A stretch of DNA of 41,917 nt from a virus: the IMG/VR virus record IMGVR_UViG_3300049718_000153, positions 1 to 41,917 of that record, one strand, 5' to 3'. Below, piece by piece: positions 9,170 to 16,891 of the stretch (position 1 is its first letter; each line of letters begins with the position of its first letter). Under the pieces are notes generated by a model that saw only the letters and a program-made list of their open reading frames with translations, was not told where the DNA came from and searched no databases. The position numbers and the translations under genes were made by a program.

Positions 9170-9563
9170 CTTTGTCAGTAAGGGGGTTGTTACCGGGAGC
9201 CCCTCCCGAACGAAAGGAAGTCAGCTTTTCCTGATACGCTTGATACACCTGGACGACATCGGCGGCATTTTCGGGAGGGAATTTTGAGGAATCAACCTTC
9301 ACCGCGCCAATATCATCGGGCGAGAAGGGCCATTTTGCCGAGCTTTTCTGCAAAAGAAGCTCAAACGCCGCACAAGCGCGGAGGCTGTATTGCGTGCCGC
9401 CGTCGAGTCCCATAGAGAAGCCATCCCAGTCAGGATCGATAACCGCCCGCAGCTTGGACATACGCGAGCCAATAGCGATCTCGTTATGAATGCTAGGAAT
9501 TTTGAACTCGAAATTATCGTCCTTGTACGGAACAATCAGAGTCGTCTGCAATTTCTCAGCCAT
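9144..9563 (-). CDS. Tail assembly chaperone, upstream frame
   Basis: A 139-residue protein encoded between the tail tube and the tape measure, where tail assembly chaperones are encoded in nearly all long-tailed phages. They coat the tape measure during tail assembly and are absent from the virion. The sequence is mixed alpha/beta with a Trp- and Asp-rich middle (VIDPDWDGFSMGLDGG) and a low-complexity tail. An AAGGTGAG ribosome binding site precedes the ATG. The last 14 codons lie in a region where a second frame is also open, consistent with a programmed frameshift. No direct motif supports the call; it rests on position and overlap. Confidence 0.7.
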   Translation of the reverse strand: MAEKLQTTLIVPYKDDNFEFKIPSIHNEIAIGSRMSKLRAVIDPDWDGFSMGLDGGTQYSLRACAAFELLLQKSSAKWPFSPDDIGAVKVDSSKFPPENAADVVQVYQAYQEKLTSFRSGGAPGNNPLTDKVVESQPSS

Positions 9564-9609
9564 TAGCTCACCTTTTTAGATTATGGGACCGTAGGGAGCG
9601 CGAACTGTA

Positions 9610-10137
9610 TCAGAGCGAAAGGCTGATCCCAAGGCCCCCCTGCACAGAAACGCCTACCGAGCCCGGCATTGAGAAAGCATTCGGGCCGTTGAGGATCGAT
9701 TGGCCAGTTTGGTCGAGCACGTCCATAGCATCGAAGCTGATGGCATCGGTGATTGGGCGGTTGGCAGCGATGGATTCGCTGAAGTCGCGGGCTGTACAGC
9801 CGACGTAGGTATAAAGGACGACGTTCTTAATCCCATCAACGATTGAGATATTGAACTGGTTGTTTGCGATGATGCTGGCGAAGACAACGCTGTTTTGGAT
9901 AATCGCCGCGCCTGCATCGGTGAGCGAGAAGTTGTCGATAGTGATTTCAGGGGAATCGCGAAGCTGTTGGATTTCCTGCGGCTTGGCGCTACCAACGCCA
10001 TAAAGGACTTCCGTTCCCAAGCCAAAGCGATGGTTTACTGTCTGTGCGAACGCAAGCGGCTGATCACCAATTAGAATAACCGCTGAATTGGCGTTCCGAG
10101 CTTGGTAATTGAGCTGCTGAGGACTGAATCCAGGCAT
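9610..10137 (-). CDS. Tail tube protein
   Basis: A 175-residue, beta-rich protein encoded directly after the sheath, the standard position for the tube subunit of contractile tails. The strand-rich pattern (SPEITIDNFSLTDAGAAI, QFNISIVDGIKNVVLYTYVG) is typical of tube folds that stack as hexameric rings around the tape measure. AAGGAG stands 11 bases before the ATG. There is no export signal. Size is normal for the family. The call depends mainly on gene order and beta composition. Confidence 0.75.
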   Translation of the reverse strand: MPGFSPQQLNYQARNANSAVILIGDQPLAFAQTVNHRFGLGTEVLYGVGSAKPQEIQQLRDSPEITIDNFSLTDAGAAIIQNSVVFASIIANNQFNISIVDGIKNVVLYTYVGCTARDFSESIAANRPITDAISFDAMDVLDQTGQSILNGPNAFSMPGSVGVSVQGGLGISLSL

Positions 10138-10151
10138 GTTTCATCAGCTCC

Positions 10152-11921
10152 TTATTGGCCGTTCAGGCTGAGGGTAAACGAGGTTGGCAAGATGTTCGTC
10201 TGCGTGGTGATGAAGCGGTTCTGGCCGATAAACTGCACATCAACACGGAGCGCAGCAACCTGCTGCTGCCCATTGTAGACAAGCGTCAAGGACGAAGGAG
10301 ACCACGCCAGGAGAACGCCATTAGCATTTCCCGAGTTATACATAAGCGCGTTCAGCATCGCCTTTGCGGCGTTGAGAATCTTAACTTCACGAAGCGGATC
10401 GGCTTGTGTGCCAGTGTAAGGCTGCGTTGCGTTCACCAGCGAATAAGCCAGATACTGGCGACAGGCGACTTGCTGATTAAACACGTTCTCAGGATTGGCA
10501 TCGTTCTGCCAAGTTGTGAGATCAGACACAATTGTCGGGACGCTGGTTTGAAGCGGAACCCAAATCGGCATGACGCCCGCTTGCTGGAGCTGATTGATCT
10601 GAGAGGGCGTCAAAGCGATCTCAATACCTGTTCCAGTGATAGCTTTGTTTGTTAAAGGCGTGGTGACGGCATTGCCTGTGGCCATGCCAGCCGCAGCGGC
10701 AGCGGCATGGTGCCCGTCGAACAACGTGTTAACACCTGTGGTCGTATCGACGGCGTAGATGCCTGGATAGACATAGGTGCTTTGATAAGCGTTGGCATTT
10801 TGAGCCGCCTGTACAGCATTCGCGACCGAATCGCCCAAGCTGGAACCAGAGAAGAACCGGCGCCATTGTCCGTTAACTGTCTCGCTCGCCGTGATGACGT
10901 GCTGGGTTCCAAGCGCATTGACGCCTGAAGCATTGGAATCCGCAAAGACCGCCCAGCCAGGGATAGCGAGGGCAACGTTAAAGCCAGAAGCGTAGTTGCT
11001 TAGGGTTGGCGGAACGCTCGTAGCGCCAGAGAAAGGAGTCAGGGGGAGTAACGAAGGCTGCACAGCAGGCGAGGACGTAACGCCGCTAGCGATAGCCGCT
11101 GTAGCCAGTCCAAGCGCGTTGTTATTAACCCAATAGACGATATCGCCCAAGGTTGCCGTGACGCCGACTGCTGCGGCTCCAGAAGCCAGCGCGCCAGAAG
11201 CAATCGCGTCCAAGTTTGTTGCTGGCAGATTGCCGTTGCTGATGACTGTAGCGTTGTAGAAGCCCGTCCCGTTCAGATACCCGGTCAGCGAAGCAATGGT
11301 GCTGTAATTGCCCGGCCCGAGCGGGATCGTGAGCGATTCGCCCGCGTGAGGGCTTGTGGTCGTAAAGGTCGTAGCCACCCCACCCGAGACAATGACGCTG
11401 TAGCTGACGCCCGAAGAAGTGCCGGTATAGGCAAGCTGGAAAGGCACACCTAGATTGTCGCCAGCGGCAGTCTTGTTGCCGTAGCCGTCATAGAGGGTCA
11501 TCTGGCGACCGGCCAAGGAGCCTGCTTGAATCTCAGCCTGAAGCAGATTGGACGGCAGGCCATAATTGGTCGATTGAAGGCTGACAACGCCTGACGTGCC
11601 GGAGAGCAGTGTTAAGGAAGACTGTGTGTTCGCCCCTACGTTGATAAAGGTAACCTGCTGTGCGCCATTAAGTACAGGCGAGGGGTTGGTTAGGAAGGGG
11701 ACAAAGCCCGACACAGGACCGCCACGGATCGCCGTGAGAAGGTCTTGGGGCGTGAGATAGGTGGCCGGGACAAAGGGCTTCTGGCCGTAGCCATAACCGA
11801 TGAGAATCAGAGGAGGCGTGGTGACAGGAGCAGGCGACAAAGCCGCTGCGACGTTATCGGCATAATAAGCGCCGGGAATTACGAGAGTCTGCCCGTTGAA
11901 GCTAACGTTCATATTTGGCAC
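10152..11921 (-). CDS. Contractile tail sheath protein
   Basis: A 589-residue protein starting with GTG at 11921, preceded by a perfect AGGAGG with an 8-base gap. The N-terminus (residues 1-75) has the sheath pattern: a short beta region (VSFNGQTLVIPGAYY) and then the PLILIGYGYGQKP strand, followed by a D-L-L-Ala segment. The C-terminal domain (about 400-589) includes ALTPSQINQLQQAGVMPI and a final beta hairpin (QFIGQNRFITTQTNIL), also typical. The sheath contracts to drive the tube through the envelope, which marks the phage as a myovirus. A large beta-rich insertion (about 100-330) makes it longer than minimal sheaths and may be surface exposed. Confidence 0.85.
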   Translation of the reverse strand: MPNMNVSFNGQTLVIPGAYYADNVAAALSPAPVTTPPLILIGYGYGQKPFVPATYLTPQDLLTAIRGGPVSGFVPFLTNPSPVLNGAQQVTFINVGANTQSSLTLLSGTSGVVSLQSTNYGLPSNLLQAEIQAGSLAGRQMTLYDGYGNKTAAGDNLGVPFQLAYTGTSSGVSYSVIVSGGVATTFTTTSPHAGESLTIPLGPGNYSTIASLTGYLNGTGFYNATVISNGNLPATNLDAIASGALASGAAAVGVTATLGDIVYWVNNNALGLATAAIASGVTSSPAVQPSLLPLTPFSGATSVPPTLSNYASGFNVALAIPGWAVFADSNASGVNALGTQHVITASETVNGQWRRFFSGSSLGDSVANAVQAAQNANAYQSTYVYPGIYAVDTTTGVNTLFDGHHAAAAAAGMATGNAVTTPLTNKAITGTGIEIALTPSQINQLQQAGVMPIWVPLQTSVPTIVSDLTTWQNDANPENVFNQQVACRQYLAYSLVNATQPYTGTQADPLREVKILNAAKAMLNALMYNSGNANGVLLAWSPSSLTLVYNGQQQVAALRVDVQFIGQNRFITTQTNILPTSFTLSLNGQ

Positions 11922-11924
11922 GGG

Positions 11925-12113
11925 TTAGACCTCCTGATTGCGCAGCGCGGCCAAGACAGCCTGCCATTCTTCCAACGTGTGCTTTTCTGAGCCGTGTTCG
12001 AGCTTTAGAAGCCGCCCCCAGATTTCATCCGCCGTGCCTTTTAGGGAAGGCAAGAATCGCGCCAACGGGACCGGAAAGGCTTGTTCGGTTGGGGGATTAG
12101 GGGTGTCGGACAT
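11925..12113 (-). CDS. Small tail-operon protein of unknown function
   Basis: A 62-residue frame whose stop lies inside the spacing of the sheath ribosome binding site, as expected for a co-transcribed gene. The N-terminal half is Pro-rich; the C-terminal half (TADEIWGRLLKLEHGSEKHT onward) is predicted helical. It is the first gene after the leftward promoter at 12151-12180. No Shine-Dalgarno is obvious before the ATG. I do not recognise a family; it may be a tail-completion or chaperone-like peptide. Confidence 0.55.
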   Translation of the reverse strand: MSDTPNPPTEQAFPVPLARFLPSLKGTADEIWGRLLKLEHGSEKHTLEEWQAVLAALRNQEV

Positions 12114-12150
12114 GGCGAATCAACCGCTGGAAGAGGGCTCCTAGCGGGAG

Positions 12151-12180
12151 ATTATAGAGGGAGGAGAGGGGAAGGGCCAA
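12151..12180 (-). promoter_or_regulatory. Leftward late promoter of the tail operon
   Basis: On the minus strand TTGGCC (12175-12180), an 18-base spacer and a perfect TATAAT (12151-12156) are followed by CTCCC. The 20-bp block covering the -35 (12169-12188) occurs again, identical, before the scaffold gene at 23307-23326. The site stands about 40 bases upstream of the 62-residue gene and the sheath. Confidence 0.6.
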
Positions 12181-12218
12181 TAGCGGGTAGGGGGCTAAGG
12201 GCTGGAGGGGAAACAAAA

Positions 12219-12259
12219 ACCCCGGAAGCAATCAGGGGGGCTGGGAGCTTCCGGGGTCT
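12219..12259 (-). terminator. Rho-independent terminator for leftward neck operon
   Basis: The arms CCCCGGAAG and CTTCCGGGG form a 9-bp perfect stem. In the leftward direction the stem is followed by a run of five T residues; in the rightward direction it is not. It would end transcripts coming from the neck genes just before the tail-operon promoter. Confidence 0.65.
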
Positions 12260-12354
12260 TGGGGGGTTCTGTACGCACAAGGGTACGGGAACAGCAGAAA
12301 GCTAAAACGGAAAAAGCGCTTTGTCAAGCCCCCTTCCTCCCTTCAGCGCGGCAG

Positions 12355-12390
12355 TTGACAGCCCATAGCTAATGCAATACATGTTGCATT
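12355..12390 (+). promoter_or_regulatory. Rightward promoter overlapped by palindromic operator
   Basis: TTGACA at 12355-12360, a 17-base spacer and a weak -10 TACATG at 12378-12383 are seen. The -10 lies at the centre of a perfect inverted repeat: AATGCAA (12371-12377), six bases, TTGCATT (12384-12390). A dimeric repressor bound there would block the promoter. The adjacent HTH protein at 12598-12780 is the obvious candidate, giving autoregulation. The binding is inferred. Confidence 0.55.
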
Positions 12391-12412
12391 GACGAAAAGA
12401 GGAAGCCGCTCA

Positions 12413-12601
12413 ATGTTCACCACCGTCTCCAGAATCGACATTTTTCAGCAAGTGGAAACTGAAAGAGTTGTTTATCCGTTCAGGTTGATCGAAACTTTTC
12501 TATGTGCTGATGGTCCGCGAACAAGAGTTTGTGATGGACAGTGGAGAACTTTGCAAGACGCGGTAGCCGCAAAACAGGCTTATGAAGCTTTGAGAAAATG
12601 A
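12413..12601 (+). CDS. Small plus-strand protein preceding an HTH regulator
   Basis: A 62-residue protein translated from ATG 12413 with AGAGGAAG at a good distance. It has mixed beta and alpha character and no recognised motif. Its stop overlaps the start of the HTH gene in ATGA, so the two are translationally coupled. It is the first gene after the operator-like palindrome. It could be a partner or antagonist of the regulator, but nothing in the sequence shows this. Confidence 0.6.
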   Translation: MFTTVSRIDIFQQVETERVVYPFRLIETFLCADGPRTRVCDGQWRTLQDAVAAKQAYEALRK

Positions 12602-12780
12602 CAGCCTGTGAGCTTCAGCGTATTGGACGAAAGGTGTTCGGCCACGACTGGCAGGCATCACTTGGGCGCTGTATCGGCGTCCACCGCATAACTGCCTGGC
12701 GTTGGGCTACAAAGAAAACGCCTATTCCAGAAGATAAAGCTGCTGCTATTCGCCAGCTTGTGATTCAACCGATAAAGTAA
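12598..12780 (+). CDS. Cro/CI-type HTH regulator
   Basis: A 60-residue protein with a helix-turn-helix at about residues 18-40 (WQASLGRCIGVHRITAWRWA): a helix, the turn CIGVHR, and a recognition helix ITAWRWATKK. It then has a PEDKAAAIRQL helix, the usual pattern of small Cro-like repressors. It is coupled to the upstream gene by an ATGA overlap. A palindrome suited to a dimer lies in the promoter of this pair. Placed inside the late tail block on the opposite strand, it may keep local transcription in check or be a moron. The regulated target is inferred. Confidence 0.7.
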   Translation: MTACELQRIGRKVFGHDWQASLGRCIGVHRITAWRWATKKTPIPEDKAAAIRQLVIQPIK

Positions 12781-12791
12781 GGAATTTTCCT

Positions 12792-12902
12792 ATGTCACGT
12801 TCGCGCAGCATAATCGTTAACGTTGAAGCTTTTCCGTCTGAAGCGTCAGACGAAGATATTGCGGCCTTCGTAGCAGAAGCTTTAGAGGTCTGGGGAGGGT
12901 AA
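12792..12902 (+). CDS. Small 36-residue protein, end of plus-strand cassette
   Basis: ATG 12792 opens a 36-codon frame with GGAATTTTCCT just upstream. The product has a basic start (MSRSRS), a beta segment IIVNVEAF, and an acidic Ala-rich helix ending in VWGG. The position 11 bases after the HTH gene and the sensible composition support it as a real small gene. No family is recognised. It ends 86 bases before the convergent minus-strand neck gene. Confidence 0.5.
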   Translation: MSRSRSIIVNVEAFPSEASDEDIAAFVAEALEVWGG

Positions 12903-12988
12903 CGGCATCCTAACGACCCACTATTCGGAAGTTTGGAAGTCAACAGCGTGAAAATAGGCAGCACTGTCTACAAAAACGCTAAATAGCC

Positions 12989-13861
12989 TCAAGCTCCCAG
13001 CGGAACACGCGTAACCGTCTCCACGCCGTCATCCGTTACGGCCGTAGTTGTGATCTTCGTGATAATCCCATAGGTCGGCATGAATGTAACATTCAGCGTT
13101 CCCTCAAACGACAGTACCGCGTCTGAATAGTAAAACCCCGGAGCCTTGCCCAAACGATCAGTCGCCACCTGCCCGCGTGAAACCTGCCAGGAATGCGTGA
13201 CGTCCATTCCGAGTGGCTGGAGGATGTATTGGTAGGAGCTTTCGAAAATCCCAACGATGAGATCAGAATAGAAATTCCGCTCAATAGCGTTGGCTGAGAG
13301 CACTGAGACTCGGAAGGTGCGCTTTGCAAATCCAACAAACGTGAACCCAGGGATCGAACCATCGGGCGTATCGATAGCGGGAGTGGGTGCAACAGACTGC
13401 CCAATTGGGACAGCGCCCTGCTGTGTTAGGTCGTTATTGATAACGACCAAAGGCATGTTGATGCTACCGCCCAAAGGCATAGCTTGCGTGACTTCGGCTT
13501 TTTTAATCCCAACCGGAAGCGTGAGGCTGTTTATGCCTCCTTGGATTAAACGAATAAGAAGCTCGATGATTGGTTCGGGCTGGACAGCGAGAGTTGAAGC
13601 AGGCTGGATAAAGGGAGTTGTGGTCGTGCCGGTTATGTCTGTGTAGCGATATTGATAGAACTTTGTGGGATCGAGTGGAGCAGGGAGAAAGTCCCCAGCA
13701 TCGATATAGAGCGCCTGAGCAGAACCGCTATAGAGTGGAGAAAACGCTTGTCCCGAAACCGCTCGTTCAAGCAACGCCGCCCCACTCACAGCGCCGTTGA
13801 TCGTGAGAGAGATCACGCCGCCAGACGGGATCACGTAAGCTGTGAGCTGCGGAGCGGTCAT
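12989..13861 (-). CDS. Tail terminator / neck protein candidate
   Basis: A 290-residue protein, last of the neck operon, coupled to the preceding gene by a TAATG overlap. The C-terminal half (about 180-275: RNFYSDLIVGIFESSYQYIL, a Gln/Val strand, then APGFYYSDAVLSFEGTLNV) resembles tail terminator proteins that cap the tail tube. The N-terminal part is beta-rich, possibly an Ig-like domain (ISLTINGAVSGAALLERAVS). The order adaptor, closure, gp10-like, terminator then sheath supports the assignment. The similarity is weak and no signature motif is present. Confidence 0.55.
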   Translation of the reverse strand: MTAPQLTAYVIPSGGVISLTINGAVSGAALLERAVSGQAFSPLYSGSAQALYIDAGDFLPAPLDPTKFYQYRYTDITGTTTTPFIQPASTLAVQPEPIIELLIRLIQGGINSLTLPVGIKKAEVTQAMPLGGSINMPLVVINNDLTQQGAVPIGQSVAPTPAIDTPDGSIPGFTFVGFAKRTFRVSVLSANAIERNFYSDLIVGIFESSYQYILQPLGMDVTHSWQVSRGQVATDRLGKAPGFYYSDAVLSFEGTLNVTFMPTYGIITKITTTAVTDDGVETVTRVPLGA

Positions 13862-14250
13862 TAGTTTTTAAACGCACTTGGAGGGAGAGCGCGAGGGAAT
13901 GGCGCACGAGGATCAGCGAGGCCACGTGGAACAAGGCGTTCGGTGCTGGTAGCAGGGGAAGAGGTGGTTAGTAAGAACAGCTCATACTCTGCACTATCGA
14001 GAGCGACCTTGGTAAAGAAAGCACGATCCCAATCAGTCTCAAGCTCGCCTTGCACGAGTTGTGTAAACAGCTCTCGCAGATTGTCAAAGTCTTCGGGCTT
14101 CACGAGATCGATACAGGCGTCACACAGCTTAAGGCCGATGATGCCTGAAATTGGGGCTTGCTGATCGGGTGAGAGCCCGAGAATAGGGACGTTAAGCTTG
14201 GGCGCCCATTTCGCTTCGTGCGTGCAGCCTGTTCGATTACAAAGAGCCAT
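13861..14250 (-). CDS. Small protein with putative zinc-binding cysteines
   Basis: A 129-residue protein in the neck operon with TAATG overlaps at both ends. It has CNRTGC near the N-terminus and LCDACI at about residues 42-47, giving a C-x4-C ... C-x2-C arrangement that could hold a metal. The C-terminal tail is Pro- and Arg-rich and probably disordered. No family is recognised. The coupling suggests a structural or assembly role in the neck or tail. Confidence 0.6.
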   Translation of the reverse strand: MALCNRTGCTHEAKWAPKLNVPILGLSPDQQAPISGIIGLKLCDACIDLVKPEDFDNLRELFTQLVQGELETDWDRAFFTKVALDSAEYELFLLTTSSPATSTERLVPRGLADPRAPFPRALPPSAFKN

Positions 14251-14750
14251 TAAAGTTCTCCATTTCTAAGCAATTCGCTTAAATGAAAAGCCGGAGTCCA
14301 CGCCGTCATGGCCGGGATAATCCAGCTATCAGCGTTCTCCGCCGTAATCACTGATGGTATCCTAGCAACACCGTTAAATCCAGCCGCTCTTGGCACGGCC
14401 CAGACATTCGCAGCCCTCCCGCCCATGGTTGGGTTATAAATCGGCGTTCCAGTCCCACGGTGCATTGGGTAAGCGCGCCCACCTATGAGGTGTTGCTTTA
14501 GGTCGATTTCTTTATGGCCTTCTTCCAAAATCTCAGCTTCAGGCGAGTCAGCGATCACAGCGATGTGATTAGGTCCTCGGTCTTCGACGCGGATATTGGA
14601 GGCCATTCGGCCGGTTGGATTGAGGACGCGATAGCCTGCTAAAGACTCCTCTCCCATAGCGAAAGCGATCCATTTTTGCAGGACTTCATGCGCTGCGGCC
14701 GTGAGTTCATCTGGCGATAAAGTGGTGAAAACGTCGTAGCTGATCGGCAT
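14250..14750 (-). CDS. HK97 gp10-like neck / tail completion protein
   Basis: A 166-residue protein starting at ATG 14750, which overlaps the stop of the preceding gene; an upstream in-frame start at 14777 would overlap it further. The size, the N-terminal helix with EVLQKWIAFAM, and the ILEEGHKEIDLK segment resemble gp10-like proteins that join head and tail. It has TAATG coupling to the next gene. Assignment is from general pattern and position between head closure and tail terminator candidates. Confidence 0.55.
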   Translation of the reverse strand: MPISYDVFTTLSPDELTAAAHEVLQKWIAFAMGEESLAGYRVLNPTGRMASNIRVEDRGPNHIAVIADSPEAEILEEGHKEIDLKQHLIGGRAYPMHRGTGTPIYNPTMGGRAANVWAVPRAAGFNGVARIPSVITAENADSWIIPAMTAWTPAFHLSELLRNGEL

Positions 14751-15493
14751 TAAATCTTCCCCGACCCGCGCAGCCAAAGGTCTAAGGCTTGAAGCCGAAA
14801 ACGTTTAGGCAGCGGCTGCTCTCCATACGGACGATCATGCGCCATCGCGCCAGCAGGACGCCATGCGACAAACGCTTTGGCAGCTTTGTACTGCACGACA
14901 TAGCTTGTTCCTGTGGCATAGCCACTAGGAAGCGTGACCGCCGCGCCCGACACAACATAGCCTGACACCAAATCGACTGCATTTGTCGCGGTGTTATAAA
15001 CCGTCACCGCCCCAGATACAGGGACGGTAAGAAGCTGCTGATAAGGAACCACCTGAATCCCCCCGACTTGAAGCTGGCTTTCAAATCTATCAATCGCATC
15101 GATCTGCACAAACACATCGTTCAAGCTGGCTTCTTGCCAGACTGCTCCAGCGGCTTGCGGAATAGTAAGCGTCGGTTCAGCGTGTTGGATTTGGCCGAAT
15201 TTCTCATCCATCATCACGCCGGGTTCATCAGGCGACGGGGACATGTGAACGAACGTGATAAGGCCAGAGAAAGTCGGGGAAGCCGTATCCCAATACCAGC
15301 CAAGCCCATGGCAGGTGTTGCATTGCGGATCAGGAGAGCCAGTGAGCTGGCCTGAAAAAGTGCAAGGACAGAGATGAGATTTCTGCCAAGTCAGTCGCGT
15401 TCCGTAATTGCCGAGGAGCTTGTCGAACGGCCCAAACGGCATTACGTAGGGATTGATCGGCGGGAGATAGGGAGAATAGCCGGAAGCGGACAT
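14750..15493 (-). CDS. Head closure-type protein with Cys-rich knuckle
   Basis: A 247-residue protein. Residues about 41-65 hold CPC, then C-x2-C-HGLGWYW, a four-Cys knuckle like those in some phage connector proteins. It probably binds zinc. The rest is beta-rich (residues 100-200), with repeated V-S-G-Y segments. AAAGG precedes the ATG. The position after the adaptor and before the gp10-like gene suggests head closure. The role is inferred from order; the metal site is inferred from the cysteines. Confidence 0.6.
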   Translation of the reverse strand: MSASGYSPYLPPINPYVMPFGPFDKLLGNYGTRLTWQKSHLCPCTFSGQLTGSPDPQCNTCHGLGWYWDTASPTFSGLITFVHMSPSPDEPGVMMDEKFGQIQHAEPTLTIPQAAGAVWQEASLNDVFVQIDAIDRFESQLQVGGIQVVPYQQLLTVPVSGAVTVYNTATNAVDLVSGYVVSGAAVTLPSGYATGTSYVVQYKAAKAFVAWRPAGAMAHDRPYGEQPLPKRFRLQALDLWLRGSGKI

Positions 15494-15504
15494 TTAGAAC
15501 CTTT

Positions 15505-16530
15505 CTAAAGCGATCCTAGCATGGGTCCTGCCACCTTGCTTTGAGCCATCTTCATCAATCGTTCACGGCGTTTTTCGAAATTAGAAATCAGTGGACCAAA
15601 CGGCCCGTTCTTAAAATACGTGGTCTTATACTGCATTCCGTCAACAGCCATAGAATATGATTCCGCGCCTAGATTCAACGTCCCTTGGATCGCAGACAGC
15701 GCGGTTATCGACGCTTCAGCAAGCACGAGTTCTTTCATAAAGGAATAATGCGAAGCATAATCGAGTGCTGTCAGCCCAGCTGTGTAGTTAACCCAAATCC
15801 CCCCTGGCGTGTTTTCGTTAAACCCCATAAATGCAAGCTGCATTGCCCAAAGTGGAAGCATTTGGACATTCGTAGCTGGGACAAGGCGGATGTAGCCATA
15901 GTTGCGGTCTTCAACAAACCACGGCGGAGGGACTCGAAAATACTCGTTCAAGAGCGGATAGATAAACGACATGCTCTTGATTGCTGTGATTCCCTGCGTA
16001 GCGGGTGTTCCTGATACGCCGATTTTATTGTACGTAGTGCTTTGCACTGGCCGATAGCGGAGAGTCAGATAAGTCCAGCCTGCATCCTGTGCGCGCGCGA
16101 AGTTGAAATCGTAGGCATTGTCTTCAAGATCATAGTCGTAGCCAAGCTGCTGGCCATTGCCGTTCTTTGTAATCAGCCCTACAGAATTGGCGATTTGCTG
16201 ATCCAACGCAGGCGGAGAGGCCACCCATGTCTGGCAAAGGAGAATCGTTGTCTCTTGCTCGACTTTATCCTCAGCCCAGCGAATCCACTGCTGGATTGTC
16301 GCAGGGAGAACAGGAGTCGGCGGGTTGCCGTAATAGACTAGCGGAACGCCTACATAGGCTTGGAGATCGGCCGGTGACACGCCGGTCTTGGTCGGGGCGT
16401 AGCCGCTTGGATAAGCCGTCGAGATGCCCACAGGATAGCCTGAGACGACCGGGACTTCCCCGCTGGTGTCCCATAGCCAGAGAGCCTGATCGGGGACGGC
16501 TGGCGCGTAGCCAGAGGCGTAGGTAGGCAT
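15505..16530 (-). CDS. Head-tail adaptor/connector candidate
   Basis: A 341-residue protein, the first large gene after the capsid block. Its N-terminal 60 residues contain repeated SGYPxG / SGYAP motifs. Residues about 75-110 (IQQWIRWAEDKVEQETTILL) resemble the helix of connector proteins that sit under the portal. It ends with a basic helical segment (NFEKRRERLMKMAQ). It is followed closely by the Cys-knuckle closure candidate. No defining motif exists, so the call comes from order and helix pattern. Confidence 0.55.
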   Translation of the reverse strand: MPTYASGYAPAVPDQALWLWDTSGEVPVVSGYPVGISTAYPSGYAPTKTGVSPADLQAYVGVPLVYYGNPPTPVLPATIQQWIRWAEDKVEQETTILLCQTWVASPPALDQQIANSVGLITKNGNGQQLGYDYDLEDNAYDFNFARAQDAGWTYLTLRYRPVQSTTYNKIGVSGTPATQGITAIKSMSFIYPLLNEYFRVPPPWFVEDRNYGYIRLVPATNVQMLPLWAMQLAFMGFNENTPGGIWVNYTAGLTALDYASHYSFMKELVLAEASITALSAIQGTLNLGAESYSMAVDGMQYKTTYFKNGPFGPLISNFEKRRERLMKMAQSKVAGPMLGSL

Positions 16531-16536
16531 TTCGAG

Positions 16537-16830
16537 CTAGTCCCTCTCGACAGGCGGCGGGGATTTTTTGAGGGCTATGGGCGCTTTGTGAGGCGTTGGA
16601 GAAGGCACTGAAGATGGCGCGGCTTCTGTCCCAACGCTAAAGACCTCGATATCAGGATGCCCCTTACCTTCGCCAACAAGAAACTCCCCGTTGAGAAGCT
16701 CTTCAGATTCAAAGGAGCCATCTTTCAGCCGCTTGAAATGTACGCCTGCGATCACGCCCCCAATACGGTTATGGGCTGTCCAGATGTTGAACAGGAGGCT
16801 TTTGGGGCGAATGCGCGCAAAATGCTTCAT
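16537..16830 (-). CDS. Hypothetical 97-residue structural-region protein
   Basis: ATG 16830 is preceded by AGGGAG at seven bases. The first 50 residues form a compact basic region (FNIWTAHNRIGGVIAGVHF); the C-terminal 35 are Pro/Ser/Lys-rich and likely disordered. The gene opens the neck operon, right after the promoter at 16855-16883. A minor head or decoration protein is possible, but I do not recognise it. Confidence 0.6.
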   Translation of the reverse strand: MKHFARIRPKSLLFNIWTAHNRIGGVIAGVHFKRLKDGSFESEELLNGEFLVGEGKGHPDIEVFSVGTEAAPSSVPSPTPHKAPIALKKSPPPVERD

Positions 16831-16854
16831 TGGAGGGCTCCCTAAGAGGGGGAG

Positions 16855-16883
16855 ATTGTAGCGGAGAGACCAGGGTTTCTCCA
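16855..16883 (-). promoter_or_regulatory. Leftward promoter of the neck operon
   Basis: Minus-strand TGGAGA (16878-16883), a 17-base spacer, then TACAAT (16855-16860) followed by CTCCCC. The -10 and downstream bases match the other two leftward promoters at 12151 and 23291. It lies 25 bases upstream of the first neck-operon gene. Confidence 0.5.
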
Positions 16884-16891
16884 GCACGTAT

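Larger units (their letters stand above)
12114..12412. other. Noncoding control region between tail operon and plus-strand regulators
   Basis: About 300 bases without a convincing gene. They hold, from left to right, the leftward tail promoter (12151-12180), a leftward terminator (12219-12259), and the rightward promoter with operator-like palindrome (12355-12390). It is the main transcriptional junction of the left half. Confidence 0.6.

Noticed and set aside
12746-12964. A 72-codon minus-strand frame over the plus-strand cassette
   Set aside because: It overlaps the HTH gene end and the 36-residue gene, and has no ribosome site or motif.
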